64,000 nucleotides of DNA, taken from assembly GCA_002077045.2 (NCBI GenBank), contig KZ111150.1:420648-484647 (forward strand), written 5' to 3'. The position numbers and the translations under genes were made by a program. The stretch's first letter is position 1; each line of letters opens with the position of its first letter. Under the pieces are notes generated by a model. It did no database searches and was not told where the DNA came from. It saw only the letters and a list, made by a program, of their open reading frames with translations. This stretch comes from Rachicladosporium sp. CCFEE 5018 (lineage: Eukaryota > Ascomycota > Dothideomycetes > Cladosporiales > Cladosporiaceae). Shown piece by piece: positions 22,461 to 33,161 of this stretch.

Positions 22461-23225
22461 GCTCCCCGCGCAGTGCGGTTGCCTCGTGACTGCCTTCTGC
22501 CTCACCCACCCGCCTTATGTCTCTTGACACCCTATGACCAAGCGATCGTTTGTGTGTTACACCCGCTCGGCAGGCAACACGTGGGTATGCACGAATGCGA
22601 GGCTGACTCAGTTCGTCTGCCTCTTGTATTGATCGATTCGCTTGCAAAGTATACCTCAAGGCGCTCTTCAACAGCAGGCAGCGCTAATACAGATAGTAAC
22701 CTCCGGTTTATGAATGTATAAAGATTCTCTTCACGCAACTCCTCGACGTCTCTCAAGAAAGAACAAAAAGAATGCCTGACGCGGTGATGTCGCCGTGCAG
22801 GCTGCGAAGGCACGATCTTGTGTGGAGAGTATGCCCGAGCCAACCATAGGGTGGGGCAAATTTTGGCTCGTTTGGCTGCAGGATCCCGGATGACACGCAG
22901 AAGTCTATTTGCTCCGGAGACGTGTCTGGCCGGAGGATTGTTGGGAAAGGGCTGTCGTTGATGATAATGATGGCCATATGGTCTAGATGCAGCGACTGAT
23001 GGTGAGCTGTTGAGATCGTTGCTAGCATTGAATCGAGAGACTCGATTGGCGAGACAAGAGACAGTACCGAGCGTTCATGTTCGTCGGCGTTAATCATGCT
23101 ATATCCGTAATATGCAAACCGTTATACGTCCGTCCATGCAGTGAAGCATAATCATTCCGTCGATATGTCGTCCCAGTCACACCTCCCAATGTTCTCATAA
23201 CGCCCCCATCCCAGAATCACACACA
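22461..23225. other. Spacer PAS kinase / F-box gene
   Basis: Upstream region of the PAS kinase and 3' region of the F-box gene, both on the minus strand. Only short frames, nothing recognisable. Confidence 0.5.
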
Positions 23226-25424
23226 TCACATCACAGCGCAGCCCCCGCTCCTGGCCCTTCGCCTCCTTCCACCCCCAACACCACTCCCCAGACTCTCCTC
23301 TTCATCTGCATGCATCATAGCCGCCTCCCTCGCCCTCCTTCTTCGCCTCCTTGAACCAGCTCCCACAGCTCCAGCTTCCTCCTGCGCTATCATGAATTCC
23401 GCCCACTTCCTCTCCAGCTTCCGAGCCGACACGAAGTCGCCCCTCATCACCCGCTTCGTGTGTTCTTCCACAGTTGGCTGATAGGTGTAGAAGCACTTTA
23501 GCTGGATGACTTCTGACGGGTATGAATGCTCGCGTACGACGTGAATACGCGGAGTCGTGGGAATGTGCTCGACCGAGGAGCTGGCTGAGGGAACCGTCGA
23601 GGCGACGATCGCGCGCTCGAGAGGCGGCAGCTCAGCGGCACGAGTGGTGGTGAAGACTTCTGCGTTTCGCGACAAGACTTCGCGCACGCCGGTCCAGGTC
23701 ACATTCTGGCAATCGTAGGCTACGAGACGCAAGCCTGTTGCTGGTCTGAAGATCTCGTTGTCGATTATGAGACTTCGAGGCGTGCGCTCACGCATCAGCG
23801 CGGCAGCTTCGGTGAGCACGAGATCTGAGATGCGCGTGTTGTCCATGTCTACCGAACGTAAGGTCCGGCAGGCGCGGAAGACTGCCAGCATGCCTGTGTC
23901 ACCGAATTGCTCGCAGTATGACACGCTGAGATGGCGTAATCTTGAAGCACAGGGTGAGCTGGCAAGGCTCTGTAAGACTGCATTGGAGAGCTGGTCGAGT
24001 TCCTCCAGATCGAGGTGAGTGAGATTTGGTGTGGTTGGAAGCAGCTCAGTTAAGGTTGCATCGACAATGCCGTTGAGCTTCGAAAGCTGCAGCCCCTCGA
24101 TCTCAGGGAGGTTGTTGACGAAAGTGCGAACACCTTGGTCAGTGATGCCACGACATCTTGTGAGATCCAGATGCTTCAGCCGTCGAGGTGGTACTTGAGG
24201 TCGTCCGGTCATCAAATCGACGTCCGGTGTGGTACCTTCGATCAACACTGCGAGAGATTCATCTGTAAGACTATCGCAATTCATCAAGATCAGTCGCTCC
24301 AGCGTGTTGCGCTCAAACAACTCCTGCATGAACTCGACGTCCTCCCAGCCAGTCACTTCGCCCGCTCGAAGATCTTTCAGCCCAGGACAGGCTTCGACAA
24401 CCCTTCGAAGACCTCGCGTGTCGATGTTGTTGCACCATGACACGTCCAGGTACTCCAGCTTTGGGCAGTGGCTAGCGATGATCCGCATAGCGGAGTTCGT
24501 GGCGCCCGCCAGTCCGGATAGGTTGACATGCACAAGTCGACTGTTCGACAGTAAGAAGCTGTGGATCGCAGTCCGATCAATCTTGCAGCCCTGCAGCGAG
24601 AAGTTCTCAAGATTGGTGCAGGCATCCGAGAGTCCCTTGGCGTGCCATCGCTCTCTCAGCTGTACGCATCCGCGCAGGTTGAGATCTCGCACGAAGGGCC
24701 CTGCGTTGGTGATTATCCTCACCAACGCATCTGCAGGTATGTCCTGGTAAAAGGCCGCAGTGTCCAAGTTCGCCCACAGTTGACCGTCAAAGCACATCCG
24801 CTGCCACTCTCTTGATACAGACGAGCACTGCACCACCTCGCGTGGCTCGAGATATCGCAGAATCTGCATTCTTATCTCGGTTGGCATGTCCCGCCAGAAG
24901 TTGAGCTGTTTCCGCTGTGGTGCAGCTACAATCTTTACTCCAGCGAAGTAGTCCTCGCTGACCGTCGCGATGCCAGAGGGCGTTCCTGGCCTGACTGTGC
25001 TGACGCCTGCGGGCATCGCTGCAGAGCTCTTCGTACTCAGATTGGACAAAGCCCGCACTCGAGTCCGTTGTGGTATCTGAAGACCAGGAGTATTGGCGCC
25101 CGACGTAGGTGCGGTGGAGTACCCATTCGAAGTTTCCGAGGTCAACGAAGTGCCAAAAGAAGCCTCATAGTTCGTCGCTGCCGAGCTGAGTGATAGACAC
25201 GAGACAGAAGCTTTGCCAGAGCCGGTGTATGTCCTCGCTCGTGCTCTTCCCGCGCTCCCGATCGATTGTGATGAGGAGATGCGATGCAGTCTTGCTACCA
25301 GTCGGGCGCGGCCTTTAAGCTTCGGCGACTGCTCAGGAAATGCTTCACTGCCGTCGATCACCTGTCTTGCGATCTGTGTTGGACCGTCGAGCTCCCCACG
25401 GAGCTCAGCGTTGACTTGGGCCAT
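23226..25424 (-). CDS. F-box / leucine-rich-repeat protein with C-terminal CaaX box
   Basis: Single exon, 732 residues. A Ser/Thr-rich N terminus is followed by an F-box at about residues 174-220 (LNFWRDMPTEIRMQILRYL, SREWQRMCFD). Cysteine-containing leucine-rich repeats follow (LRDLNLRGC-type, LEYLDVSWCNNI, LKHLDLTRCRGITDQGV, LRHLSVSYCEQFGD). F-box/LRR proteins are substrate receptors of SCF ubiquitin ligases; the F-box binds Skp1 and the LRR arc binds the target. The tail is basic (SRRRRRR, GGRRRRAR) and ends in CAVM, a good farnesylation CaaX box, which suggests membrane attachment. The substrate is unknown. The ATG at 25424 is the first in the frame and precedes the disordered N terminus. 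Confidence 0.88.
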   Translation of the reverse strand: MAQVNAELRGELDGPTQIARQVIDGSEAFPEQSPKLKGRARLVARLHRISSSQSIGSAGRARARTYTGSGKASVSCLSLSSAATNYEASFGTSLTSETSNGYSTAPTSGANTPGLQIPQRTRVRALSNLSTKSSAAMPAGVSTVRPGTPSGIATVSEDYFAGVKIVAAPQRKQLNFWRDMPTEIRMQILRYLEPREVVQCSSVSREWQRMCFDGQLWANLDTAAFYQDIPADALVRIITNAGPFVRDLNLRGCVQLRERWHAKGLSDACTNLENFSLQGCKIDRTAIHSFLLSNSRLVHVNLSGLAGATNSAMRIIASHCPKLEYLDVSWCNNIDTRGLRRVVEACPGLKDLRAGEVTGWEDVEFMQELFERNTLERLILMNCDSLTDESLAVLIEGTTPDVDLMTGRPQVPPRRLKHLDLTRCRGITDQGVRTFVNNLPEIEGLQLSKLNGIVDATLTELLPTTPNLTHLDLEELDQLSNAVLQSLASSPCASRLRHLSVSYCEQFGDTGMLAVFRACRTLRSVDMDNTRISDLVLTEAAALMRERTPRSLIIDNEIFRPATGLRLVAYDCQNVTWTGVREVLSRNAEVFTTTRAAELPPLERAIVASTVPSASSSVEHIPTTPRIHVVREHSYPSEVIQLKCFYTYQPTVEEHTKRVMRGDFVSARKLERKWAEFMIAQEEAGAVGAGSRRRRRRAREAAMMHADEEESLGSGVGGGRRRRARSGGCAVM

Positions 25425-26599
25425 GATCGATACGCTGCGCTCACGCAGAGGCAGAGTGTTTGGCGTGCGGTGGTGTCAGCCAGAGGTAGGCACACGACCT
25501 CCACCGCTGAAAGATGACTTTGTTTCGCAGTCACCGTAGGATGGTCAGTAATGTGAGCTGATAGTGAGGTCAATCTGTGGCACCAGGTGTCCAGCGGCTC
25601 ACGAGGTGTCGGCTGGAGAGTCCGTGGGCACGTGGGGTGTATCAGCCGGTCGTTTCCTTCCCAGTTCCTGTGTAGTCGACGGTGCAATGTTGTCGCAACT
25701 CAGACCATGGAATGCTCCGCCCTAAGATAGTATGAGAAGTCCTCGAGACAACGTTGTCGATGGCCTCCGCCGCCGGACGCTCACGTGCGAGATGTTCCAA
25801 CCCGCGTCCAGCCCACTCTTATCGTTATCGTCTCAGCCTCGGCTTTGGTGGGGTAAATCGTTGGGTCGCTGCAATGTTCTTACAATGGTCTCTCCGAATG
25901 TCAGTCTTCACGAACACCAATTCTCGGACAGTAGGCAGACCTGACAATGAAAGCTGGCAGACGAAGGTAATCAGACTCCAAACCCACGCGGCACGAGAGG
26001 TACATCGCCTGGTACGAACCACAGATCCACCTGCAGCCAAGCTCTCGACCTCCCCGGCCGAGCTGCTCATACGGGTCTAGTATCGCGTGCTCACTACTGC
26101 AGGGCGGCTTCTAGCCTTGGAGAAACACCGGGGCGGAATACCGAATATGCAATGTAATGTATCTGCCCGCCGGATACCTGCATTGACATTCAAAGGGCAG
26201 CGTTGACGACGGAAAGGATTGCTGAACCTACCTTGTCGTCAATAACGGACTGACTGCGGCGACAAGCTCGAGCTACACGTCGTTGACGAGCTCTCGCATC
26301 ATTGCGTCCCTTTGACGGTTTTCCCAACTTCGCAGCCAGCTCCTCACACGAACTCGCCAAGCGTGAAAGAGACACGCAAGCCGCGCACATTCGCTTTCGG
26401 CGCCCGCGGCTGTGAGTTTGACACGAGTCTGGTAAGGTTCGAGCACATGCAGAACGCCGCGTGCATTCTTCCGGTGCATTGGAAGATCTAGGCACGCCAA
26501 GAAGCACTTCGCTGAGGGCTGCTGACCGGCTGCTGGGCCGAGAAACCGTGCTGACTTCCTGTCTTGCAGTGCTATGCCAGAACTGCGAGAATGCAGAAT
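25425..26599. other. 1.2 kb spacer
   Basis: Between the F-box gene and the MDR reductase gene. Short frames only; no RNA gene or repeat recognised. Confidence 0.5.
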
Positions 26600-27664
26600 C
26601 TACTCTGCTACTTTGACGACCACCTTACCAAAGTGACTGCCACTATACAGATACTGCAGCGCCTCCTTCGCCTCGTCGAACTCAAACGTTCGATCAACAA
26701 CCGGCCTCAGCTCACGCTTCGCAAAGAACTCATTCATCTCCTCGAACCGATCCTTCGGCCCATTCAACAGGCCCTTCAACGTCACGTTTCTCATGAGCGC
26801 AAGCACGTTTGTACTCGTGCGATCCCCCACATCATCCTCCTTCCCACTCAGGTACCCAATACAGCTAATCATCCCGCCAAACGCAACACACTGAAAGCTC
26901 TTCCGCAGAGTCTTCGCAGCGCCATTCTCGAAAATGATGTCCGCGCCTTCGCCCTCAGTGATGCGCAGCACTTCGTCTTGCCAGTCTGGGTTCGTGCGGT
27001 AGTTGATCGTGTAGTCCGCGCCCAGCTGCTTGGCTTTCTCGAGTTTGCCGTCGGAAGAGGAGGTGATGATTGTTTTGAAGCCTGAGGCGTGGGCGATGAG
27101 GAGGCCGGAGATGGCTACGCCGCCTGTGCCTTGGAGGAGAACGAATTTCTCCCCTTCGCCCTGCGCGGGTTTGCCGAGGGGTTCGTTCCAGTTGATGGCC
27201 ATCCAGGCTGTCATGGCGGCAATGGGTAAGCAGGCTGCTTCCTCATTTGACAGATGAGCTGGTGCTGCTACTAGAGCAGAGGCAGGGAATGCTCGATACT
27301 CTGTCAAGACTCCCGGTAGAGGCAGGCCAAGTCCAGAAGCCATATCCTTCGCTTTGATTTGGCCGGTCAGATGCGACTGATTGAAGATGGCCATCACTCG
27401 AGTGCCGGCCTTGAAGCTGCTGTTCTTCGAGACCACAGTACCGCATATGTCGGAGCACGGCACGATCTTGTCGGCTTTGGCCATGCCTTTGTGGTGGCCA
27501 TACAGGCCCATGCAGACTTCCGTGTCGCGGTAGTTGAGCGAGACGCAATTGATCTTGACCAGTACTTCGCCATCCGCGGGTTCAGCATAAGAAGTGGTCT
27601 CGAGCTTGAGGTTCTCCAGACCATCTTGGGCTGTTACCCATTGTCGGATTTCAGTAGGGGCCAT
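26600..27664 (-). CDS. Zinc-independent MDR alcohol dehydrogenase / quinone reductase family protein
   Basis: Single exon, 354 residues, a normal length for medium-chain reductases. The N-terminal GroES-like catalytic fold includes VSLNYRDTEVCMG, PCSDICGTVV and GTRVMAIF. The nucleotide-binding fold includes LLQGTGGVAISGLLIAHASG, followed by KAKQLGADYTINYR. The structural-zinc cysteine cluster of classical alcohol dehydrogenases is missing, and so is the GHE motif that marks the catalytic-zinc site. It should therefore be a zinc-independent NAD(P)H-dependent oxidoreductase. The substrate cannot be told from sequence. It is transcribed away from the Rpc11 gene, with about 165 bases between the start codons considered here. 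Confidence 0.9.
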   Translation of the reverse strand: MAPTEIRQWVTAQDGLENLKLETTSYAEPADGEVLVKINCVSLNYRDTEVCMGLYGHHKGMAKADKIVPCSDICGTVVSKNSSFKAGTRVMAIFNQSHLTGQIKAKDMASGLGLPLPGVLTEYRAFPASALVAAPAHLSNEEAACLPIAAMTAWMAINWNEPLGKPAQGEGEKFVLLQGTGGVAISGLLIAHASGFKTIITSSSDGKLEKAKQLGADYTINYRTNPDWQDEVLRITEGEGADIIFENGAAKTLRKSFQCVAFGGMISCIGYLSGKEDDVGDRTSTNVLALMRNVTLKGLLNGPKDRFEEMNEFFAKRELRPVVDRTFEFDEAKEALQYLYSGSHFGKVVVKVAE

Positions 27665-27829
27665 TTCGGTGGACTATGTACGCCAGACTTTCGACCTGAA
27701 GGGTTGTACGACTCGTAGACTCCGCTGCGATGGATTAGGGAGAACATCTTGGGTAGAGCCGGTGCTCAACTCCTGCTTCGTAACTTGGCGGACTTCTGAA
27801 TAGTGGACTCCATCTTCGTCTGTATCGGC

Positions 27830-28393
27830 ATGTCAGAACCCGGAGCTCGGCCCGTTAGATGCCGAAGGTGTGTCACTGTTCGAGATCGCAAGACGATCTT
27901 TTTGTCTCGCACCGAACGTTGCGAACATAGCTCACTAGCAAGCCAGTGCCCACTCGGCGCTCCGCCTACAATACTGCTCTGTACCTATCCCCCTCCCCTC
28001 CCTCTCAAACCCCCACTAACACCCCTCCCAGTCTGCCCCTCCTGCAGCAACCTCCTCACAATCTCCCCCCTCCCCTCCCACGAACTCCCCCCCCAATCCG
28101 CCCACCTCGCCAACCGCTCCCGCTTCGAATGCCGCACCTGCCCCTACCAAATGCTGCTAGACCGCAAATACTACGAGCGCAAAACACTCCCCAAGCTCAA
28201 CCCCGGTGAAGGCGACATCTTAGGCGGCGCGGAAGCGTGGAAGAACGTCGACCAGACGGAAGCGAAGTGTGTGCGGGAGGGCTGTGGCGGGGAGAAAGCG
28301 TATTGGCGGCAGGTGCAGATTCGGAGTGCGGATGAGCCGATGACGAGGTTTTATAGGTGTGTGGAGTGTGGGGGGGAGTGGAGGGAGAATTGA
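27830..28393 (+). CDS. RPC11: RNA polymerase III subunit Rpc11 (RPC10), TFIIS-like
   Basis: The conserved protein is encoded by 27971..27980 plus 28032..28393, with a 51-nt intron carrying CTAAC. It reads LLFCPSCSNLLTIS, has a first zinc ribbon (CPSC...CRTC), LDRKYYERK, WKNVDQTEAKC, and a second ribbon with QIRSADEPMTRFYRC. This tail with its Asp-Glu pair stimulates RNA cleavage and Pol III termination and recycling. The expected initiator Met falls on an ATA codon at 27971. The nearest in-frame ATG upstream is at 27830, which would add 47 residues not typical of the family; I set the start there only because it is a legal start. Because the intron is a multiple of three, the frame is open through it. 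Without the extension the protein is about 123 residues, close to the usual size. Confidence 0.85.
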   Translation: MSEPGARPVRCRRCVTVRDRKTIFLSRTERCEHSSLASQCPLGAPPTILLCTYPPPLPLKPPLTPLPVCPSCSNLLTISPLPSHELPPQSAHLANRSRFECRTCPYQMLLDRKYYERKTLPKLNPGEGDILGGAEAWKNVDQTEAKCVREGCGGEKAYWRQVQIRSADEPMTRFYRCVECGGEWREN

Positions 28394-29659
28394 GGAGGGG
28401 GAGGGGAAGGGCATGAGGGGTAGTAACGGGACTGAGACCTGGGATATGACATCCGCGCACGCTCGCTGTCCGTTGCGAGCTTGCGTGTGAGTGTGCATGG
28501 CGACAGCTTCGATGGGGAATCACGGACCACATAGATTGAGCGCATGAGTCGCGGTGTGAGAGGCAGGCGTAGAGGAGCGGGGATTTCACGGCGCATGGTG
28601 CTCAGAGAGCGAAGACACACATCACGTGGCGGCATGGGGTGCGACACTCAGGATGCTTGTTCAGACGTGCCGCAGACCCAAGCGACCACGCTTACTCGAG
28701 CGGACGCGACACATGACCAGCGAGAAGACCCTCGAAGGATGAGCGACGATTCAGCAATGCGACGGACGATGTTCATGACTTGACGCGGTGAAGACGAGAT
28801 AGGGAGAGCGAGATAGAGAGTGGTACACAGTACTGTGATTGAAGGTCTATATACCACGAGCACTATAGAGTCAAGATCCCAGCCTACCAACGACACCGAC
28901 CTCTCCCCTTATCTCAGCCACGAAGATGAGCTGGCGAAGGTATACCAAATAAATGGGACCTCGTCAACTTTCCTTCGCTTCGAGATCTTGGAGAAAGGCG
29001 ATGCCTAATCAGCTGTTCTCCTGCTGTGCGTCTGTGTTGAACCTTCGTTGCCTACGGAAGCAGATTGCCATCCCAGTGTGCGAGCCAGCAAGTGCCCTGA
29101 GAGGGCGTGTGGTGCCGTGTATGGCGAAGTGGGTAGGAGCGCGGAAGGCGAGAGGAGAAGAAGGAACTCCATCGTGCTTCTAGCAGGCATTTCAGCGGCC
29201 GCGAGCTTATTGTCATCATTGCCTTCTTTTCCTCTAATCTCCCATCCGATCCGGTCGTAAGTGTGTTGAGTAAATGAGTGTGGTGCCGAATCCCATCATC
29301 AGGGGTGGCGATATAGTGAGGTGCACGCATGTCCAATATGCACCGAAGAAGTAGACAAAACAAGTGTGAACGTCGTGTTCCGGTCCAAGTCGGAGGTGTG
29401 AGTGTTCGGGTATCATGTGTTGCGTTCCAATTGTGTGTGTGTCGTGAGAAGTATGTCGATGAAAGTCGATGTTGGGAGTGATGAAAAGCCACCCATGTCA
29501 ATCCAGGTTCTTCCGTCAGCGCTTGACTTGTGAAGACTGGTGCCCAGTGCCCGTTCCGGTATATTACGAGAGAGTAAATGTGATGAGAGTCGTGATGATG
29601 TTGCGTGTTGTTGCGGTCAGAGGGAGTGCACGCCCGGTGCAGGAGGGAGGGGGCTGAAG
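28394..29659. other. 1.3 kb convergent spacer Rpc11 / Stb3-like
   Basis: No coding potential that I can support; 3' untranslated regions of both convergent genes and purine-rich stretches around 28560 and 28800. Confidence 0.5.
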
Positions 29660-30824
29660 TTACATCGAGCCTAAGCTCATCAGTGCCTCAACCGCAGCTT
29701 TCTCTTCAGGCGTCTGCAGCCGAGGATCCATGGGAGCAGACATGCTTCCCTTTGATAGTGAAAGCGCGCTGAAGCTCCGATCGCTCCTCCCAGATGGCCG
29801 TCGGCTCCATTGACGTGACGGGAAGCGTGTAATGATCGGCACGCTCAAGGCTTGATAGTCTCTGCGTGGCAGTCCAGGAGTCCGCAGTGAAGCCTTCCTG
29901 AGTGCAGCAGGGCCGACAGCCGCCCAGTCCTCATCGTCAGTCGCGGAGTCAAATTCAGGATCCGAAGAGCTGGGCAGATCCTCGTCAAGGCTCATCTTAT
30001 CAGCCTCGTTCTCGGGTCCGTCCATCTCCATGTCTTCCAGCTCGTCATCCTCCTGAAGACTGCCTGAGTTGGTCCAGCTTTCGCCAGATCTGCCCTTGTA
30101 CAGATAGGCGGGATTAGGACCAGACATGCCAACGCCGGAGTCGCCGTGCGATAAAGGCGTAGCTGCCGTTTTCGCTACGAGGAGGAGAGAAGCGGCCGTC
30201 GTTGTACGAGCCTGACGCGCTGTCCCTGGCCATGCCTTTGATGTGTGCGTCCCACCTTCCCCAGCCAGTCTTGTAGAACGCTACCTCACCAGCCGGGCCG
30301 CCGCCGCTGCGACCTTCCAGTGCAGCGACGACCAGCCTCCTTGCCTTCGCCGGTGGAATGCGCGAGAAGCCCGGCACGCTATGCGTGAGCTCCCCGATCA
30401 CATGGCGAATCGGCTTCGGCCCGTTGCCCAGCATGATGCCCGGCAGGTAATCCTTAGCAAGCATCGCAGGCGTGATCGCAGCGCTGGCGTCCAGTCCCGA
30501 AAGCGCGCCTTTGCTCAACGGCATGCTAGGCGGCATGACGTCAAGGGGAGGCGTGCTCGGCAGAGCCAGTGTCCCGTCCTGCAAGTCGATCTCTTCCTCG
30601 ATGTTAATCAGCGGTGGCGACATGAGGCCGTGCTGAGCGCCATGCGCAGGCATGCTGGGAGAGATGGAGTTCGGCGGGGTGAGGAGCGCATGAGCGTGCT
30701 TCTCGAGGGCGGAGAAGCTTGGCTTGCCGGCGGTGGCGGCGTTGTCGCGGGCGTTCGGGATGGCGATAGCATCGGAAGGTGCAGGCGAGGCGAAGGCCAT
30801 CGCGATGTTGACTGCTTGCGCCAT
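29660..30824 (-). CDS. Stb3-like Sin3-binding protein (frame join unresolved)
   Basis: Two minus-strand frames make up this gene: 30114..30824 (N-terminal) and 29660..30127 (C-terminal). The first carries LLTPPNSISPSMPAHG, the core ITPAMLAKDYLPGIMLGNGP, and VPGFSRIPPAKARRLVVAALEGR...GWGRWD. These are typical of fungal Stb3, a ribosomal-RNA-processing-element-binding repressor that recruits Sin3 and answers to glucose and TOR signalling in yeast. The second frame is acidic (DDEDWAAVG) with PRRDYQALSVPIITRFPSR. They overlap by 14 bases in different frames. A 118-nt GT-AG intron from GTACAACG to AAGGGCAG would join them in frame, but it would discard a stretch that looks coding (TPLSHGDSGVGMSG). 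A one-base frameshift near 30170 is the alternative. Confidence 0.75.
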
Positions 30825-33161
30825 TGCGGTGGGAGCTGGTATCGGTAGGCTTCCCTGCGCGTGGATGAGTCAGAAGGGGGAGCGATCTGCGGGTGATGCG
30901 CGTAGGTGCAGAGATGGGTGATGAAGCTGGTATCGTTCTGTGTGATGCTGGTAGTGGACAAGACTCACTTGACAAGTCAAGAAAGCACTCTAGCAACGGT
31001 TCGAGCGCGTCGGAACGTGTTCGATGAGTCGATGAGCTGTGAGTGAGGCCGAAACCGGGCGCGTTGCGATAAGCTGGGCGGAGCTGGCGAGCGAGGCGGC
31101 GATGGACTTCCTGAACAACGAAGTGATCGCTGAACGAGGCTGGTGGTACTGACGGTGATCCGGCGGGCTGTTATACTGTGTCTGTGTTGTGTCTTGATGG
31201 ACAGGAAGAAGGAGAGCGATCGCCAACGGGCCAAGTTGGCAGTCACTCACTCGAGGCGTTAGTTGGCATGTGTACGCATCAGCAGCGAAGCTCGGACTAT
31301 CCCAAATCAAGCCACACCTTCCCCGTAAATGCCCTCGAACGTGGCAATTTGATTGGCTGATCCAATCGTCCGAAAGCTCCCGTGAGTCGTGGGGGAGAGC
31401 TAGACCTGGCCAAGATTCACTTTCGCACTGTGGATGTGGCTGCAACTTGACGCACATCTCCTCGTCCATCCAGACCTCCCACATGTCACCCGCGATAGGC
31501 TAACAGGCAAAGCAACCCCCCGCTTCGATATACGTTTTTCCCATGCGTCTCATGATCTCTCAGTCCGCGTCCGATGACGGACTTATCAACGACCTCGCAT
31601 CCTTCCGCAACCCAGCTGATGTCACCGCCTGACTTATCTCACATCATCCCCACCGTTACTCACCAACACTCGCAACAGCCCGACCCTTTCGTCAGCCACA
31701 GCGACCTTGCCTTCCGGCGCAGGTGCTGGAGATAGCGCTCGAGCACTCGAGCTATCAGGGTAGCTGTACCCACCCGTTCACCCACGCGCGATAATTAGCT
31801 GGCGATCTCGCGCGGAGCTCCACTGCACGTTCGCTTCCAGGCCATGACCTGCATATCTGAACCCCACCAACAGACGTTCGGCGCGAATGATGTGCATGAG
31901 CGTCCCACGAGGCACATGGAGGGGCTATTGGAGAGGTCCGAGGTAATGCCATGCTGGACAGCACTACACGCCATTGTGAAAGTGCTACTCTATCAGAAAG
32001 TACAGCCTCAATGCATAGGCCTTGGCGATACAGAAGTCGACGCTCAAGTACATCGTTGAAAGCATGTCCGTCGCTGCAATTATCCAAGTACTACGCGACT
32101 CAGACCTCTTACTTTGCTAGAACCTGCATGCACGGTCAACGGAGTACTGTCGAAGACCACATTCGCCTGGCCAATGAACCCACTTATGTCGATAGAATGC
32201 GGTCTGGGGAGAGAAGACGACAGACACATGGGGCTGACGACCCGCTGGAGATTTCTCACGGCCTTAATAAGATGGTAGGTTCACCTACGTCAACCGATCT
32301 CTACACCTGGCTGGAAGCAGCGGCCCTTTGCCTCGTTTCTTCCAAGAAGTAGCTTATCGGCCGGACTTGGTAAGACTGCGATCTATCTCACTTCGTCCTC
32401 GCCGTGGACTTGTGCACTACAGCACCGCACTCTGCGTCTCATCACAAATCACCATCTGTCACTTCATCGTTACAATCACGTTTCCCCCACACCTTTCCAT
32501 AATCATCCTTTAAGCAACCTAAGGCTAATAGCATTTGACTTCCCCGCTCTGCCTTGCCGCACCTCCCTACTCCAGCGAACATTTCATTGCATTTCACCTT
32601 GCTCCTAAGGTCAGGTCGAGTCTCCTTCGCATCATTGAGCTTTCATACTCGCTTCTATCCCTCATTCGAACCTCATTACTCCACTACCACCTCGTCACTC
32701 ACTACCGCGTGATAGCAACACGGATATGCACCGTCATCAATACTTGAAGTCGTCTTTTTCCTCCAAGTTCGGACAATCTTGGTCAGGAACCCTAATTGTA
32801 ACCGTACGACCACCTGAGGACCCATCTAAGTTAGGGCGTTACCTCGCCTTGAGCATGGACTGCGGGCCAGTCCAGAGGTTGGGGGCTCCGTTCCGGAGAA
32901 CATGGACCGATCGATCAATCCTCAGCCCGAGGACCGAGCTCAACGACCCAGTGAAACGCTGGGACGGCAAGGCAAGTCGGAGGATGGTGAGTGGTGAAAT
33001 GAAAGTCATTTGAAATCAGAGATCATGGAATTTTGTCCATGAGACGTTGCGACTCACATGAGTAGTATTTACCTGCCGCGTCCCGCGTGCTCTGTAAGTA
33101 GTCTAAGAGGAGGTTGGTGTTGCTGCAGCGAGCGAGACGCAGAGACTGATCCAAGCCTTTG
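30825..33161. other. 2.3 kb without a supportable gene
   Basis: Largest unannotated stretch on the right contig. It probably begins with the leader of the Stb3-like gene. A 95-codon plus frame at 32726..33013 follows a pyrimidine-rich region but has no recognisable content. No repeat, tRNA or transposon was recognised. Confidence 0.5.

Noticed and set aside
32726..33013. 95-codon plus-strand frame after a pyrimidine-rich stretch
   Set aside because: No domain or splice partners found; too short to support without transcript evidence.
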